DNA of 64,000 bases from Rehmannia glutinosa (GCA_016081115.2 JABTTQ020001797.1:62001-126000), one strand, 5' to 3'. Shown: positions 32,554 through 44,105, counted from the first letter of the stretch. Made by a program: numbers and translations. Notes: generated by a model from the sequence alone, not told the origin.

Positions 32554-33981
32554 TATTCGACCGTTAAACACCTAATATAAATCTAGCGACTCTCGCAAGA
32601 GCACGAGATCAATCGTAGAGTAGCAAGTTGAACAAAGTCGTCCCACGCGAAAGACTTAGCCGACAAATAATTATCATGTAACACAAATAACAGAAAATAA
32701 AATCCTCAACACTCTAATTCAATTTTTAAGGTTTGTAAATAACTAAATTAATTATTAAAACGAATATTCAAAACTAACACACGAGACTTGGATAAACAAA
32801 AAAAATGGATAAAACATCTAGGATTTCGGAATCATCTCATCAAACTTGCAAGCAGAATATCAACTAATTGATCATGCGATTAACAAATATAACAAACAGG
32901 TAAAAACTAGGCCTAGATTTGATAACTCACGTTTACACAGATTAGGACTATCCCTACATAATTTGCTATTTTCATTAAGCCAATCAGATAATACATTTCT
33001 GATTCATATCTAACCCCTGAATAAATTTAGTTCAAGAATAATATCTTCTCTCGATCTCAATTATTCCCTCAAAACAATCAAAAGTTGAGCAGACAATTAA
33101 TTATCAAATAATGTTATTCATTCAGGAAAGCAAATCAATTAGTCAATACTCATACTTGTTTATTCGATTCAACACATCCTAACCCTAGAACAAAGAAATT
33201 AGCTCATGGAGAAATTCATCAATTCAATTCAACAAGAGATAATAATCACAAACATCATCATGAATCAATTAATATCAAAAAAAATCAAATAGATAAATAA
33301 AGGTGGAGAAGAATTACACTTTTTCAAGTTGTAGAGAGATCTCCTAAGAAAACCCTAAAACTAACGTGAAAGAGAGGGAGAAAGAGAATAGCAGAATTCC
33401 AAATCTTGTTTCTAGCTTGAATGTATGAAAATCTAAAGCCTAGACTCCCCTTATATAGTTTAAAGGCCCTAACAACTTGGAAGAGTCCAAATCATAAAAG
33501 AAGTCTATTAAAAATCGATAAAATCACTGATATATACGTTCAAATTTTCTGCCTTGAACGGTCAACGAATGGCATGCTACTTCGGGAACGGCCAGGAGAA
33601 TGGTCATCGAATGGCCACTCTTCAGAGAGGCCTTTTTGGGAACGGCCATTCCTTTTACTTTTGTTTTTCAAATACGAACGGCATTCTTAGAAACGGCCAG
33701 GAAACGGCCGTTCCCTTTATTTTTTCCAACACGAATGGCCATTGAACGACCATTCATCGTCCGTTCGCCTAGTTTTTTCCTTGTTCACTTCTCTTAGCCC
33801 ACTCCTCATTTCTTCTTCGTCCTACCTATATTTTTCCACCAAAAATGAGCATAACACACACAAATATAGACTCAACAACAAAACACCCAAACACACAAGC
33901 AAAAATACGAAATATACTATGAAAGATATAGAAATAAAATCAAAATAACCACACAAAATACTAATAAAAATACACAAAACA
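32554..33981 (-). repeat. Element B 3' LTR (left copy)
   Basis: It aligns with 38337-39743. The terminal dinucleotide at 32554 is mutated (TATTCGAC versus TGTTCGAC). The other end, read on the minus strand, starts TGTTTTGTG. A TATA box TATATAA reads on the minus strand at 33457-33451. A palindrome cluster lies at 33543-33775. Confidence 0.87.
33543..33775. repeat. GAACGGCC-type palindrome cluster in element B LTR
   Basis: Repeated short inverted repeats around GAACGGCCATTC and AACGGCCGTT (the latter a perfect 10-bp palindrome at 33703-33712) occur at least eight times, in variant forms, within 230 bp. They lie about 90-320 bp upstream of the TATA box in element orientation. The right LTR has the matching cluster at about 39345-39545. 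CGAACGG units recur inside the element at 35718-35855. Confidence 0.82.
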
Positions 33982-34020
33982 ACTCCCCCACACTTAGCCT
34001 TTTGCTTGTTCTCAAGCAAA
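33982..34020 (-). promoter_or_regulatory. Element B polypurine tract with adjacent hairpin
   Basis: On the minus strand a perfect 8-bp stem TTTGCTTG-AGAA-CAAGCAAA (34020-34001) is followed by AAGGCTAAGTGTGGGGGAGT, which abuts the 3' LTR. It is the counterpart of 13320-13353 in element A. Confidence 0.85.
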
Positions 34021-35187
34021 TAATAATGCCTATAAATCCAACAAGAAATATTATATTCAATTTGAGAGTCAATTCATTCATCACACCACGTCCTATCCAC
34101 CTTGAATTATCCTGCATTTATCCCCAACCTTGACAACAGACTCACTCGGCTAAGATTAATAGTTAGTGAAGGTGTTCGGGGCCCTCCTTACTCGGTTTCA
34201 AATCCGTGTCAAAAGTTTCAACTCTGTCATACACACAACAAATCATGCAATTACTAGCCATGAACTATTTTTTTTTCGATATATTTTTTTGTTCGTCAGA
34301 ACTCTCGAGATATTCTTCCACTAGGTATAAACTTCGGATTTTTTTCCAAAGGCTCCTAGGGTGGTTTTTCATACTCATGTTTGAACCACCATTTTACGTA
34401 AAAGACAAACATGAGGCTCATGAATGCTCCTACTTACTGAGCGACTCAACCAGCGGAGTAATAATCATGATTGCTCTATTTTTTTTCTTTGCTCTTTTTT
34501 TTCTTTTTTTTTTGGCACATCTTTTTTTCGATTAGGTGTTTTTCTTTTCTTTTTTTTTTTTCTTTCGCAAGGCTAGCAATATTGTGTACACACACAAATC
34601 AAAATGGGGTTTTAACTTAATTCACATCGATGAAACTTCGCAATTCAAGCCCCACAACCTAAACTATCATTTAACTATCACCTTATTTGTCTATCACAAG
34701 GGTTGATTCACAATTTAGTCAAATCCTAAGTATCAAATTCACGGTGTTATTTTATAATCAAAACTCAAATTGCTACATCTATTTCAAGTTGGCTAAACAA
34801 CACTATTATTAAGCTTAAACAATCAAAGGGCTAGTAAAAGAAATAACCAGTGGCGGACCTACCCATAGTCCAAGGGAGCCTTGCCCCCCCCCCCCCCACA
34901 AAAAAAAATTATTTTATTACATATATATATATATATTAATATATATGTATATGTAATATTTTAGTATTTTTCTCCTCCTATTCCAAATTATTTAGTAATA
35001 AAATTTGTTGTGAACCAAACAAGTGCATGAAAATTACTTTTAATTCTGAATGAATTATTGTGTGAATCTTGGTATATATCTTAATATTTAAAATAGTGGA
35101 ATACACATCTTGGTTAGGATTTGATGATTTTGAAATATTTAACTATGAATATTGACGTAGATTTTTATGCAAATATAACAAATTTAA

Positions 35188-35219
<32 letters not shown>

Positions 35220-36000
35220 TTGATAATTCCTTTTTTAACTTTAGGCACTATAGTATATTTCTACCAAAATCCTAAAATATTAATATTGTTTTTATCCTCT
35301 TAAACCCGGTTAAGAAATTACACTTGTTATCATAATTGTCCAAAACCTAGGAAAATTACCTATACATCATTAGGGTAAAATCGGGTGAGGTGCAATCCCT
35401 AATTGGCCCCCCTTGGTCACAAACCCTGGGTCCGCCCCTGGAAATAACCACATGCAACTATAACACCTAAACAGCAACCAATTGCACCCCCACACTTAAA
35501 ACACACAATGACCTCAATGCATAAAAATAAAAGAGAAGGGAAAAAGAGTCGTCCCTGATAAATACGATAATAGCAAAGTAGTTAAGTCCAAAACCGCATG
35601 TCGACAATCCTGCAAAAGACATGTGAAGGAGAACAAAAATACCCAAAAATATAAACTCTAATAAAAACAAAATGAAAATGCAGATTTTTCAATTTTTTCT
35701 TTTTTTAGTGAACAGTGTCGAACGGTCACCGAACGGCGTACCGACAGAGGCCGATGTTTGTCGAACGGGAGATGAACGGCGTGCGAGAGCTACGCATGGG
35801 CTAGGCCGATCGGGCATCGAACGGTGTTTAGTTGTTTATCGAATTGCCGTTCGCCACTGTTTCCTATATTTTTTATTTTTTTATAAATAATTATTTTATA
35901 TATACGTTTATACAAAAAGAAAAAAAAAACTCAACCAAACCATTAGATACGGTTAGTCAAAAAAATATAAAAAGAAAAGAAAAATAAATAAATAAAAAGA
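34021..36000. other. Element B noncoding internal region
   Basis: It contains T-rich tracts (34485-34562), comparable with those in A, and a hAT MITE. A second purine motif TTTTAAGTGTGGGGGTGCA reads on the minus strand at about 35502-35484. A cluster of CGAACGG units lies at 35718-35855. The only longer frame (34206-34535, phenylalanine-rich) reflects T-rich composition. Confidence 0.6.
34848..35440. mobile_element. hAT-type MITE (TSD GAAATAAC)
   Basis: The terminal inverted repeats CAGTGGCGGACC (34848-34859) and GGTCCGCCCCTG (35429-35440) match at 11 of 12 positions. The flanks carry the same 8-bp sequence GAAATAAC (34840-34847, 35441-35448), the TSD length of hAT elements. The 593-bp body is AT-rich and noncoding, with a C14 run (34884-34897), a TA repeat and a TG repeat near 35199-35219. 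Confidence 0.92.
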
Positions 36001-36002
36001 AC

Positions 36003-36049
36003 TTGGGCTGCCTACCAAAAAGCGCTTATTTAACGTCTTTAGCTTGACG
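36003..36049 (-). ncRNA. Two-hairpin motif after gag-pro (element B)
   Basis: On the minus strand a CGTC/GACG-stemmed hairpin (36049-36034) is followed by AGCGCT (36026-36021) and TTGG-TAGGCAGC-CCAA (36018-36003). The order and spacing match elements A and C, although the loops and some stem pairs have changed. Confidence 0.6.
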
Positions 36050-36065
36050 ATACCTATGGAGAAAT

Positions 36066-38129
36066 TCATGGCGGGTCATCGAGCAAGACGTCTACCACCA
36101 CCTTGGAATTTTTATTCCGTTGACTTATCATGTTTTCTCCCCATATGACGTCTTTTACGGCCGAATTGGTAGAGTCAACAATAAAAGCATCATTCAAGAC
36201 ATATGCAGGACTATGAGCTATATCAAAAATTGAAAACGTTACAGTTTTTCCCAAGACATTCATGCTCACTTTTCTATTTTTGACATCAATCAAAGTATTG
36301 GTTGTGGCCATGAATGGTCTACCCAACAATATAGTATGATCTTTAATATTACCTTTATCTTTTTCCGTATCCAAGACAACAAAATCAGTGAGAATTTGAA
36401 AATCACCTACTTGGATTAAAACATCTTCAACAATGCCTATAGGGTACCTAATGGACCTCTCAACAAGTTGCAAATGTAACCCGGTGGACTTTAATTCCCC
36501 CAAATCTAATTGTTTAAATATAGAATAAGGCATAAGGTTAATTCCAACTCCAAGATCAAGCATACCTGCAACTTCCTTGTCATTTCCAAAAAAACTATTA
36601 ACAATGAAACTACCGGGATCTTGTTGTTTTGGGAGTGGACTTAGGGATGGAGTAGGAGGTTTGTGGAGATTATCAGTTTTGTTGATTGGCGATCCCTTAC
36701 TGGCCTCCATATTCGTATTTTCTTCACTCGCGTCACCTTTCTTTTCTACTTTTGAAATACCTGCAGGGTTAGCCGATACAGTGGAATAAGGAATCTCAAT
36801 TTCATTATCATAAATCTCACCAAAGTCAAGAACATTGATGGCTTGAGCCTGCACTGGTTGACTAGGCAATGCGTCCTTCTTGAAGACATATCGAGCTATT
36901 TCACCAACTTGAGTAGACAATTGACCAACTTAAGTCTCAAGATGCTTGAACGAGGCTTCCATAGATTCAAACTGCTTATTTTTACCTTCTTGTGTTTGCT
37001 GACTAAATTCAAGCTTTCTTAAATAGATGGAGCCCGTGATTGGTTGGTTGGCTGGCATTAGGGTTGCGGTGACCTCGGATAGATTTGAGAAGGATTTTGT
37101 TAATTGCCCCAATTAAAGTTCGGATGGTTCCACCAACCTGAATTGTACGTCTGAGAGATAGCACTACAAACGTTGGCTCCATAACTAAATTCGCCACAAA
37201 TCCCGCAAGAATCGGCAGAAGGTGGGGCAGCTGGTGGTTGCCCCCTTGTAGCCAACAATTGCTTGCTTAGTCAATTTAGCCAATTGTTTTGTCATATCAT
37301 AACTTGGAGATACTTCATTCACGGCAGCCTGTTTGCCTCTGGCACTCTTTTGTTGTGAGTTATCGCTCATCATCTCCAAAATATCATAGATTTCCTAGGT
37401 CGTGTATACACCCATGTCACCCCCAGCAACATTGTCAACCATATATTGATAATTATGTCACAATCCATCAAAGAAAAATTGGTTCAACAATTCCATTGGG
37501 TAGTAATGATGTGGGCATTTAACCTGTAAATCCTTAAAGCGATCCCAGGCCTCATGAAAAGGCTCGCTTTCCATCTGACTAAAAGTAGCTAATCTTACCT
37601 CGCAGATCTGCAGTTTTCTAATGAGAGTAGTACCTGCCCATGAACTTATTGTACACCACCTTCCAATTAGTAAGAGAGTTGGGAGGTAGAGACATAAGTC
37701 AAGTTTTTGCCCGGTCCTTCAGAGTATATGGAAAATAACGCATCCTAAGCTGATCCTCTTCCAAACCTTATAAAGGAAAAGTTTAGATGACTGAATAGAA
37801 TTCCCAAATGAAGTTGAGATGGTCTTCATTAGGCATCCCATAGAATGACGGAAACTAATTAAAGTGGTGGTTTTGAGCTCATAGTTCTGTGTTGCTTGTC
37901 CCAAAGTGATGCAAGAGGTCGCAGTCCCAATGACAGGGCGTGCAAACTCACGCATCAAAGGCTGGCGTGCCTCCACGTTATTTCCGTTTTGATTATCACC
38001 CATCTCTGATTCGCTTGTTTGTTCTTCTTTTGGAATGTGATCGCTAGAATTCTTGCTGCTATCTGTAGAATTGTCTCCTTCTTTCCTTGTTTGTCTCGCA
38101 ACTCGATGGATATCGTCCACGAAAGGCAC
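36066..38129 (-). pseudogene. Element B gag plus aspartic protease (frameshifted)
   Basis: Gag begins near 38129 with an acidic leader, then REFARPVIGTATSCI typical of this gag group. Later gag parts lie in other frames to about 37380. A cysteine-rich piece around 37260-37130 (minus) retains fragments of a CxxC-type knuckle. The frame 36920-36066 carries the protease-like domain: AGMLDLGVGINLMPYSIF (D-L-G kept), IRYPIGIVEDVLIQVGDFQI, FVVLDTEKDK and LLGRPFMATTNTLIDV. It stops before the two-hairpin motif. No RT or integrase follows. The copy is inactive because of frameshifts and stops in gag. Confidence 0.84.
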
Positions 38130-38312
38130 AAGGTCCCGGTTGAGATTTCTATGTCATTGCATAAATAATACCAGAAAAATAGATCAAACACACCAGTGAA
38201 TAAAGTAAAAATCAAAAGAAATAAAAAGAGTCCTAAACTAAAAAAAAAAACAAAAAGAATCTTAATCTAAAAACATGGAAAATAAACACAATAATTATTT
38301 CGCCTAAAGCCC

Positions 38313-38330
38313 TCCTCGGCAACGGCGCCA
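38313..38330 (-). promoter_or_regulatory. Element B primer binding site
   Basis: TGGCGCCGTTGCCGAGGA on the minus strand, six bases after the 5' LTR end at 38337. It differs from the element A site at one position. Confidence 0.85.
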
Positions 38331-38336
38331 AAATTT

Positions 38337-39743
38337 TGTTCGACTGCTAAATACCTAAAATAAATCTAACGACGCTCGCAAGAGAACGAGATCAATCATA
38401 GGGTAGCAAGTTCACCAAAGTCGTCCCACGCGGAAGACTTAGCCGGCAAATAATTATCATGCAACACAAATAACGAAAATAAAATCCTAAATACTTTAAT
38501 TCAATTTTTAAGGTTTGTAAATAACTAAATTAATTATTAGAACGAATATTCAAAACTAATACACGAGATCTGGATAAACAAAATAAATATAAATGATAAA
38601 ATGTCTAGGATTTCGGAATCATCTCATCAAACTTGCAAGCACAATATCAACTAATTGATCATGCGATTAACAAATATAACAAACAAGTAAAAACTAGACC
38701 TAGATCTGATAACTCACGTATTCACAGATTAGGGATATCCCTACATAATTTGATATTTTCATTAAGCCAATCAGATATACATTTCTGATTCATATCTAAC
38801 CCCTGAATAAATTTAATCCAGGAATATTATCTTCTCTCGATCTTAATTATTCATTCAAAAGAATCAAAAGTTGATCAGACAATCAATTATCAAATAAAGT
38901 AATTCATTCAGGAAAGCAAATCAATTAGTCCATACTCATGCTTGTTTGTTTGATTCAACTCATCCTAACCCTAAAACAAAGAAATTCGCTCATGGAGAAA
39001 TTCATCAATTCAATTAAACAAAAGATAATAATCACAAACATCATCATGAAGCAATTAATATCAAAAGAAAATCAAATAAATAAATAAAGGTGGAGAGGAA
39101 TTACATTTTTTCAAGTTGTAAAGAGATCTCCCAAGAAAACCCTAAAACTAACGTGAAAGAGAGAGAGAAATGGAAGAGAAGAATTCCAAATCTTGTTTCT
39201 AGCTTCAATGAATGAAAATCTAAAGCCTAGACTCCCCTTATATAGCCCAAAGGCCCTAACAACTTGGAAGAGTCCAAATCCTAAAAGAACTCTACTAAAA
39301 ATCGATAAAATCACTGATATATACTTTCAGATTTTCTGCCTTGAATGGTTACCGAACGGCATGCTACTTCGGGAATGGCCAGCAAAACAGACATCGAACG
39401 GCCACTCTTTAGAGATGCATTTTTGGGAACGACCGCTCCCTTTACTTTTTTTCAAATACGAACGACATTCTTCTTAGGGAACAGACGTACCCTTTATTTT
39501 ATCCAACATGAACGGCCATTGAAAGGCCGTTTGCCATCTGTTCGCCTAGTTTCTTCCTGGTTCACTTCTCTTAGGCCCACTCTTCATTTCTTCTTCGTCC
39601 TACCTATACTTTTCCAGCAAAAACAAGCATAACACACACAAAAATAGACTCCACAACAAACCACGCAAACACACAAGACAAAAACACGAAATATACTACG
39701 AAAAACATAGAAATGCAATCAAAATAACCACACAAAATACTAA
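38337..39743 (-). repeat. Element B 5' LTR (right copy), truncated
   Basis: It aligns with 32554-33981 up to ACAAAATACTAA, after which the sequence departs. The TATA box reads on the minus strand at 39244-39238 and the GAACGGCC cluster lies at about 39345-39545. The start TGTTCGAC (38337) keeps the canonical dinucleotide. Confidence 0.86.
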
Positions 39744-41135
39744 ATTGTATTTGGCTTGTCATGAGATTCCTTGGAAATTTATGAGGACCCCTATATAAGG
39801 GATCTCCTCCCTTCCGGGAGTACCTGAGGAAGTTAATTTGCAAGGACTCCCCATAAGAGATCCCCTCCACTCCGGGAGTGCCCGAGAAGGTTTAGTTTAT
39901 GAGGAGCCCCTTGAGGGAGCCCAGCCTTGACCATGTCTTCCGATTCCCTTTCTTGGTAGAACGCTTAGTGAAATTTTCTTGAAAATTGAGAAGAGTAACC
40001 ATGGAGAGTTGTAGAGAGGAGTAAAATACATCGAGTGAGAAGAGTCAAGATGAGAGCCCAAGAGTTGAGAGAGGTTGCTCTGGGGCACCTCCCCGGAACG
40101 AGCGAGTGCGCCCCCGTGCAGCCTCTAGTGCGGGGGAGGGCGCGCCCCCAGGGGGCGGCCCGAGCCCCCCGGTCGTCCTTCCTTGTGTTTTTATCCATCT
40201 TTCCTAGAGTTTTCCCATACTTTGGGCCAGATTTCGACTCTGGTCCTTCTTTATTTCCGCTCAAGTGCTGGGCGCCCCAGCCATTTGGTCTTTAATTTCA
40301 ATATTCCATTTCCACATTTGCCCGTAGACTTCGATATCCCCCCTCTGACTCCAAAGTTATTTTATGATGGTTAGGGAAAGTAGAGCTTGAGTCGTATTCA
40401 TGCCTCAGTGATGAGGTTCCCGGAGTGCGGGAGCCCAACATTGGAGTTTCTTGCATGTGACGAGTCCCCACGGGACTTAGCCTTTTAGGGAGGCCAATTT
40501 ATTTCTTATGAGTGAGTTTTCGTGTGACCTGAGAGTTGAGGCCTTGCAGGATCTTTCCTGAGGGAGCCAACATTACGGGCATTGATGACGGAGAGGAGCC
40601 CAGCGATGCCTATGCTGTGGAGGATGGCGGAGCCCCCCATGTCTGAGTGGTGACAATTTATTCCGGCCTAGACGGCCTTTACCTTCAGCCAACTTGTCTA
40701 AGGTTTGCTTCATGTACTTGGATATTTTCTCTTGTTTATTATTTTGAGATGTTTCTTTTCCCCGAGGGGCCAGATAATTCCCCGTTTCTTTTTATGTTAC
40801 AATTATACTTGTGTTTTTCCTTATGCGTATTTGCTTCTCCATGCTTGACTTGTAGTATTTGTATATGATTTCTGGTTGGTGGAGACTTGTTCATACTTTA
40901 TGTGGAGATGGATCATTCCCTTCTAGAGGAAGCCTTGAGTTTTCGTGGAATGGCTGGAGCTGCTTGTACAGAGATGAGGGGGGTGCCCTCCCGGAGCTGA
41001 CGGGGGGTGACATTAGGAACTCGTGTTCCATTAACTACTTTGACAGTATATTGATCCCTTCTGTGCATGTGTTAGTATTTTTGCCTTCTTTTTGTTTTGT
41101 TGTATATCTCTGTGTTGCATGTTGACGAGGAAAGA
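39744..41135. other. Unclassified GC-rich segment with minisatellite-like units at its edge
   Basis: No coding family is recognised. At 39775-39925 there are three degenerate relatives of the minisatellite found further right (TTTATGAGGACCCC followed by CTCC and GGGAG). At 40081-40180 lies a strongly GC-rich block with GGGGGAGGGCGCGCCCCC. Open frames at 40035-40295 and 40859-41125 are compositional. Confidence 0.5.
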
Positions 41136-41866
41136 AAACTTATGAGGACCCCCGTGAGGGGGGCCCTCTCATCCGGGGTCTTACTTGGATGGGAAAAATT
41201 TACGGGAATCCCCCTGTAATGAAACCCCTCCCATCAGAGTCTTAGCTGGTTATTTACGAGAACCCCCCATGAGGAGTCCCTTCCTATCCAGGGTCTTAGT
41301 AGAATGAGTTTTTTTTACGAGGACCTCTCCATGAGGAGGGCCCTCCCTTCTGGGGTCTTAGTTGGATCAGAGAAAATTTATAAGGACCCCCCGTGAGGAG
41401 GCCCTCCCATCTAGGGTCTTAGACGAATCAGGATTATTTACGAGTACCCTCCCGTGAGGAGGCCTCTTCCATCCGGGGTCTTAGCCGGATGAGGGAAAAT
41501 TTACGAGGACCTCCCCTCTTGTAAGGAGGCCCCTCCCATCTGAGGTCTTAGCCGGATGAGGTTTATTTACAAGGACCCCCTTGTGAGGAGGCCCTTCCAA
41601 TCCGAGGTCTTAGCCAGATGAGGTTTATTTATGAGGACCCCCCGTGAGAGGCCCCTCCCATCTGGGATCTTAGCCGGATAAATTTATGAGGACCCCCCAT
41701 GAGGAGGCCCTTCCATTCGAGGTCTTAGCTTAATGAGGTTTATTTACAAGGATCCCCCGTGAGGAGGCCCGTCCCATCTGGGGTCCTAGCCGGATAAGTT
41801 AACTTACGAGGACACCCATGAGAAGGCCCCTCCCATCCGAGGTCTTAGTCGGATGAGGTCTTCATC
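41136..41866. repeat. GC-rich minisatellite, about 12 units of 53-65 bp
   Basis: Each unit follows the plan TTTACGAGGACCCCC, GTGAGGAGGCCCCTCCCATC, then GGGGTCTTAGCCGGATGAGG, with variation in every copy. Starts fall roughly every 60 bases from 41136. Units near 41460-41650 are the most alike. Within each unit GAGGAGGCCCCTCC is a near-palindrome. The array has no coding frame. Confidence 0.88.
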
Positions 41867-42896
41867 CTAATTTATTATCTCGCTAGCTACCTTTCTTTTT
41901 CTTCCATGTGACTCAGCTCATGGTAGGTTTTCAGGGAATCCTTTAAAAAGTTGGTTTGCGCGGTCCCCGAGGATAAAGCGTCTTATGAGCTGGGCCCTTA
42001 TTCTTTCCAGTTGTATGGTCTTGTCGGTTGGGTTTGGGTCAGATTCCTTTCCCAAACTCAGGTTCTTTCTAGTCGGGGCATGTCTGACATATTCGATTGA
42101 TCCAACAGCCAACATGCGACATGTAACAGAATTTCCGATAAGTTTCTTTACTGGTCGGAATCTTATTCTCCTAGAGAATTCTCCTCTTTGTCTCGAAAAG
42201 TTCCTTTACAAATCCTGTAGTTGATCATGTCATTCAATTATGGAAAAAACTTGAATGGATACTTGACTTTGTCCATTTCAGTTAGACAAACCCAAAGTCC
42301 CCCATGCTCGCCGTGTTGAAGCTTCATCTTATGAGATTGCTCCTACCAGTAATGGTACTCTTCCAATGAAGTTGCCTTAATATATTTTAAAGCATTTTCA
42401 TCCGGTCTTCTTAGCTTGATGAAATGAAAATCTTCGTTTTGTAGTTGCACTGATAAAATACAGTTCCAAAATATCTCCCCTAGCCAAATGTGGATTATTG
42501 GCCTAAGTCTCGTAAACTGCTTTCTCAATCCATTTCGATAACTTTGAAATTTCTGGAAATCCTGGTGACACAGTATATATTGAAGCTAAAGCTCCAAAAA
42601 TATACCATTCTTGTACTTAATTTGGATGGCTTCTTGGTTTCATCCAAACTCTTGGGTATTTACCTGATATATCAACCATTGTTTTTCTTAGGTTAATATA
42701 TTTTCTTGTAATCAATTTCTCCCATTGTAATTGATAAACCTGCATTAGAGAAATCTTAATCTTGACAGTTTGAACCTTAGATTTGCATGTCTATGGCCTA
42801 AGATTCAACTCTACCTCTTTAACCCAGATGTACTGGGTTGACTTGAAGACTCGGGTTGTGACACTGGAGCTTCAATATTCGTTAGTTTATACATCC
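41867..42896. other. Unclassified single-copy-looking segment
   Basis: About 1 kb between the minisatellite and the LTR of element C. I recognise no domain. Short frames (for example 42490-42696) do not resemble a known family. A captured gene fragment is possible because composition is close to coding around 42240-42700, but nothing I can see supports a product. Confidence 0.4.
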
Positions 42897-43395
42897 TGAT
42901 AAGTGTGAAATATACATGCATTTATGGGCTTATTTTGGTACATATTTGATACATTTACATGTATATTTAGTGTGTTTTAGTTGGTTCCTTTGTTGGACGT
43001 GATACTGCATATTCTTGTATATTTTTACACGAAATGGGGCTTTTATGAGAAGATATCAGTAGGATGACCCGAACAAGAATGTCGAATGCCAAGAGACAAT
43101 AACTACAAAACACAAAACATATGGTTTGCCCGTGTAATAATACACGGTAGTGTATTCTGAGTCCGTGTTATTTTACATGTTCGTGCGATTTGTTTGAGGA
43201 AAGAATTTCAGAGATAAAATGCACGACCCACCCGTGTAAAAGTACACAACCGTGTGAATTAATTCGAGCAAATAGAGAGCAAAACAACATACATGGTCTG
43301 GTCGTGTGAAAGTACATGACCGTGTACTTTGTGTGTGGCTTATTCTATTTCCTAATTTCATCGGAACTCTACCAGGGATCTCTCAAATCATCTAT
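42897..43395 (+). repeat. Element C 5' LTR, first part (U3)
   Basis: It begins TGATAAGTGTGAAAT, typical of Athila-like LTRs, and pairs with the LTR end CGATCA at 62216 (TGAT/ATCA). It breaks off at TCTAT (43391-43395), which matches TATAT (61250-61254) at four of five positions. Removing 43396-61249 would restore a TATATAAGG promoter box. The 3' LTR lies off the window, so the start rests on the inverted ends and the family-like opening. Confidence 0.7.
43129..43330. repeat. CCGTGTA/TACACGG palindrome cluster in element C LTR
   Basis: A perfect 7-bp inverted repeat CCGTGTA-ATAA-TACACGG (43130-43147) is followed by further variants: CCCGTGTAAAAGTACACAA near 43231, CGTGTGAAAGTACATGACCG near 43304 and others. 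The cluster ends about 65 bp before the TATA position. The same units recur inside element C at 63648-63805. Confidence 0.82.
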
Positions 43396-44105
43396 TGTCA
43401 CACCCACATCTACTACTACAACTAGAAAATATATAAATTGTACTACTCGGCCACAAACTCTATTTAAAGAATGTAATTTTTTTTCTTTTCCCTGTGTAAA
43501 TTTAATAACAGACAACAACGAAATAAACCGTGTATACCGCAACAAAGATTTTATCATTTAAAAGCAAAAGGGCAGTCAACCCTGCCTGCAAGTAAACACG
43601 ATGACTATATATACAAGCCAAGAACTCAAACCAGCACACTATTTACATATATTTACAATAGAGTTTCAAAAGTTATAAATAGTATGAGTTCATACATATA
43701 ACACAACAGAAGCAAAACCAAAATGAACCCAAAATAAGCCCGACAAGTCGTCATCCATATCCATGATCCTCAAAACCTGAAGAAGCTTCAACACCGCACA
43801 AGAAGCCGAGGAGACTCAAGCATTCTCGTGGTCATCCGAATGCATGAACTACATGAGCTAAAGCTCGGCAAGTAAAAATCATGCATGTCCAAAGAATATA
43901 AATCCTTCTCAAACATGTAATGCTAAAATGTAAATCCATGAATCAAAATACTTTATTCAAATTATTTTCTTTATTGGGAACCTGACCCAACTACTATGCA
44001 CCGGAAAAGAACTATGCACGCATCAATATAAATGGCCAATCATATCATTATAAAACTACGTGTGGACCATCCTCTCGCGGCCCAACCAAAGGTCCCCTAC
44101 TTTCA
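43396..44105 (-). repeat. LTR-like left end of the chromovirus relic
   Basis: Noncoding DNA between the TGTCACACCC end and the RT fragment. No second copy is complete enough to prove it is an LTR: the right counterpart should lie in 59400-61249, where only about 80 bases outside the solo LTR remain recognisable as the end. The small frames inside it are not genes. Confidence 0.5.

Larger units (their letters stand above)
32554..39743 (-). mobile_element. Element B: gag-pro-only Ty3/gypsy element (Athila-like)
   Basis: LTRs are 32554-33981 and 38337-39743. The right copy lacks its outermost 17 or so bases, so the TSD cannot be checked. On the minus strand the PBS is TGGCGCCGTTGCCGAGGA at 38330-38313. 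Coding is limited to gag and a retropepsin-like domain (38129-36066). The two-hairpin motif, a noncoding zone with T-rich tracts and two polypurine motifs follow, as in element A. The LTRs are visibly more diverged than those of A. A hAT MITE sits in the noncoding zone. The right end appears truncated by the sequence starting at 39744. Confidence 0.88.

Noticed and set aside
34206..34535. 109-codon plus-strand frame
   Set aside because: It is phenylalanine-rich because of T tracts in the noncoding part of element B; there is no recognisable domain.
40035..40295. 86-codon arginine/proline-rich frame
   Set aside because: It is explained by the GC-rich block; the opposite strand is equally open.
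41136..41866. CRISPR-like regular repeat spacing
   Set aside because: Units vary along their whole length with no constant repeat and unique spacer, no cas genes are present and the setting is a plant genome. It is a minisatellite.
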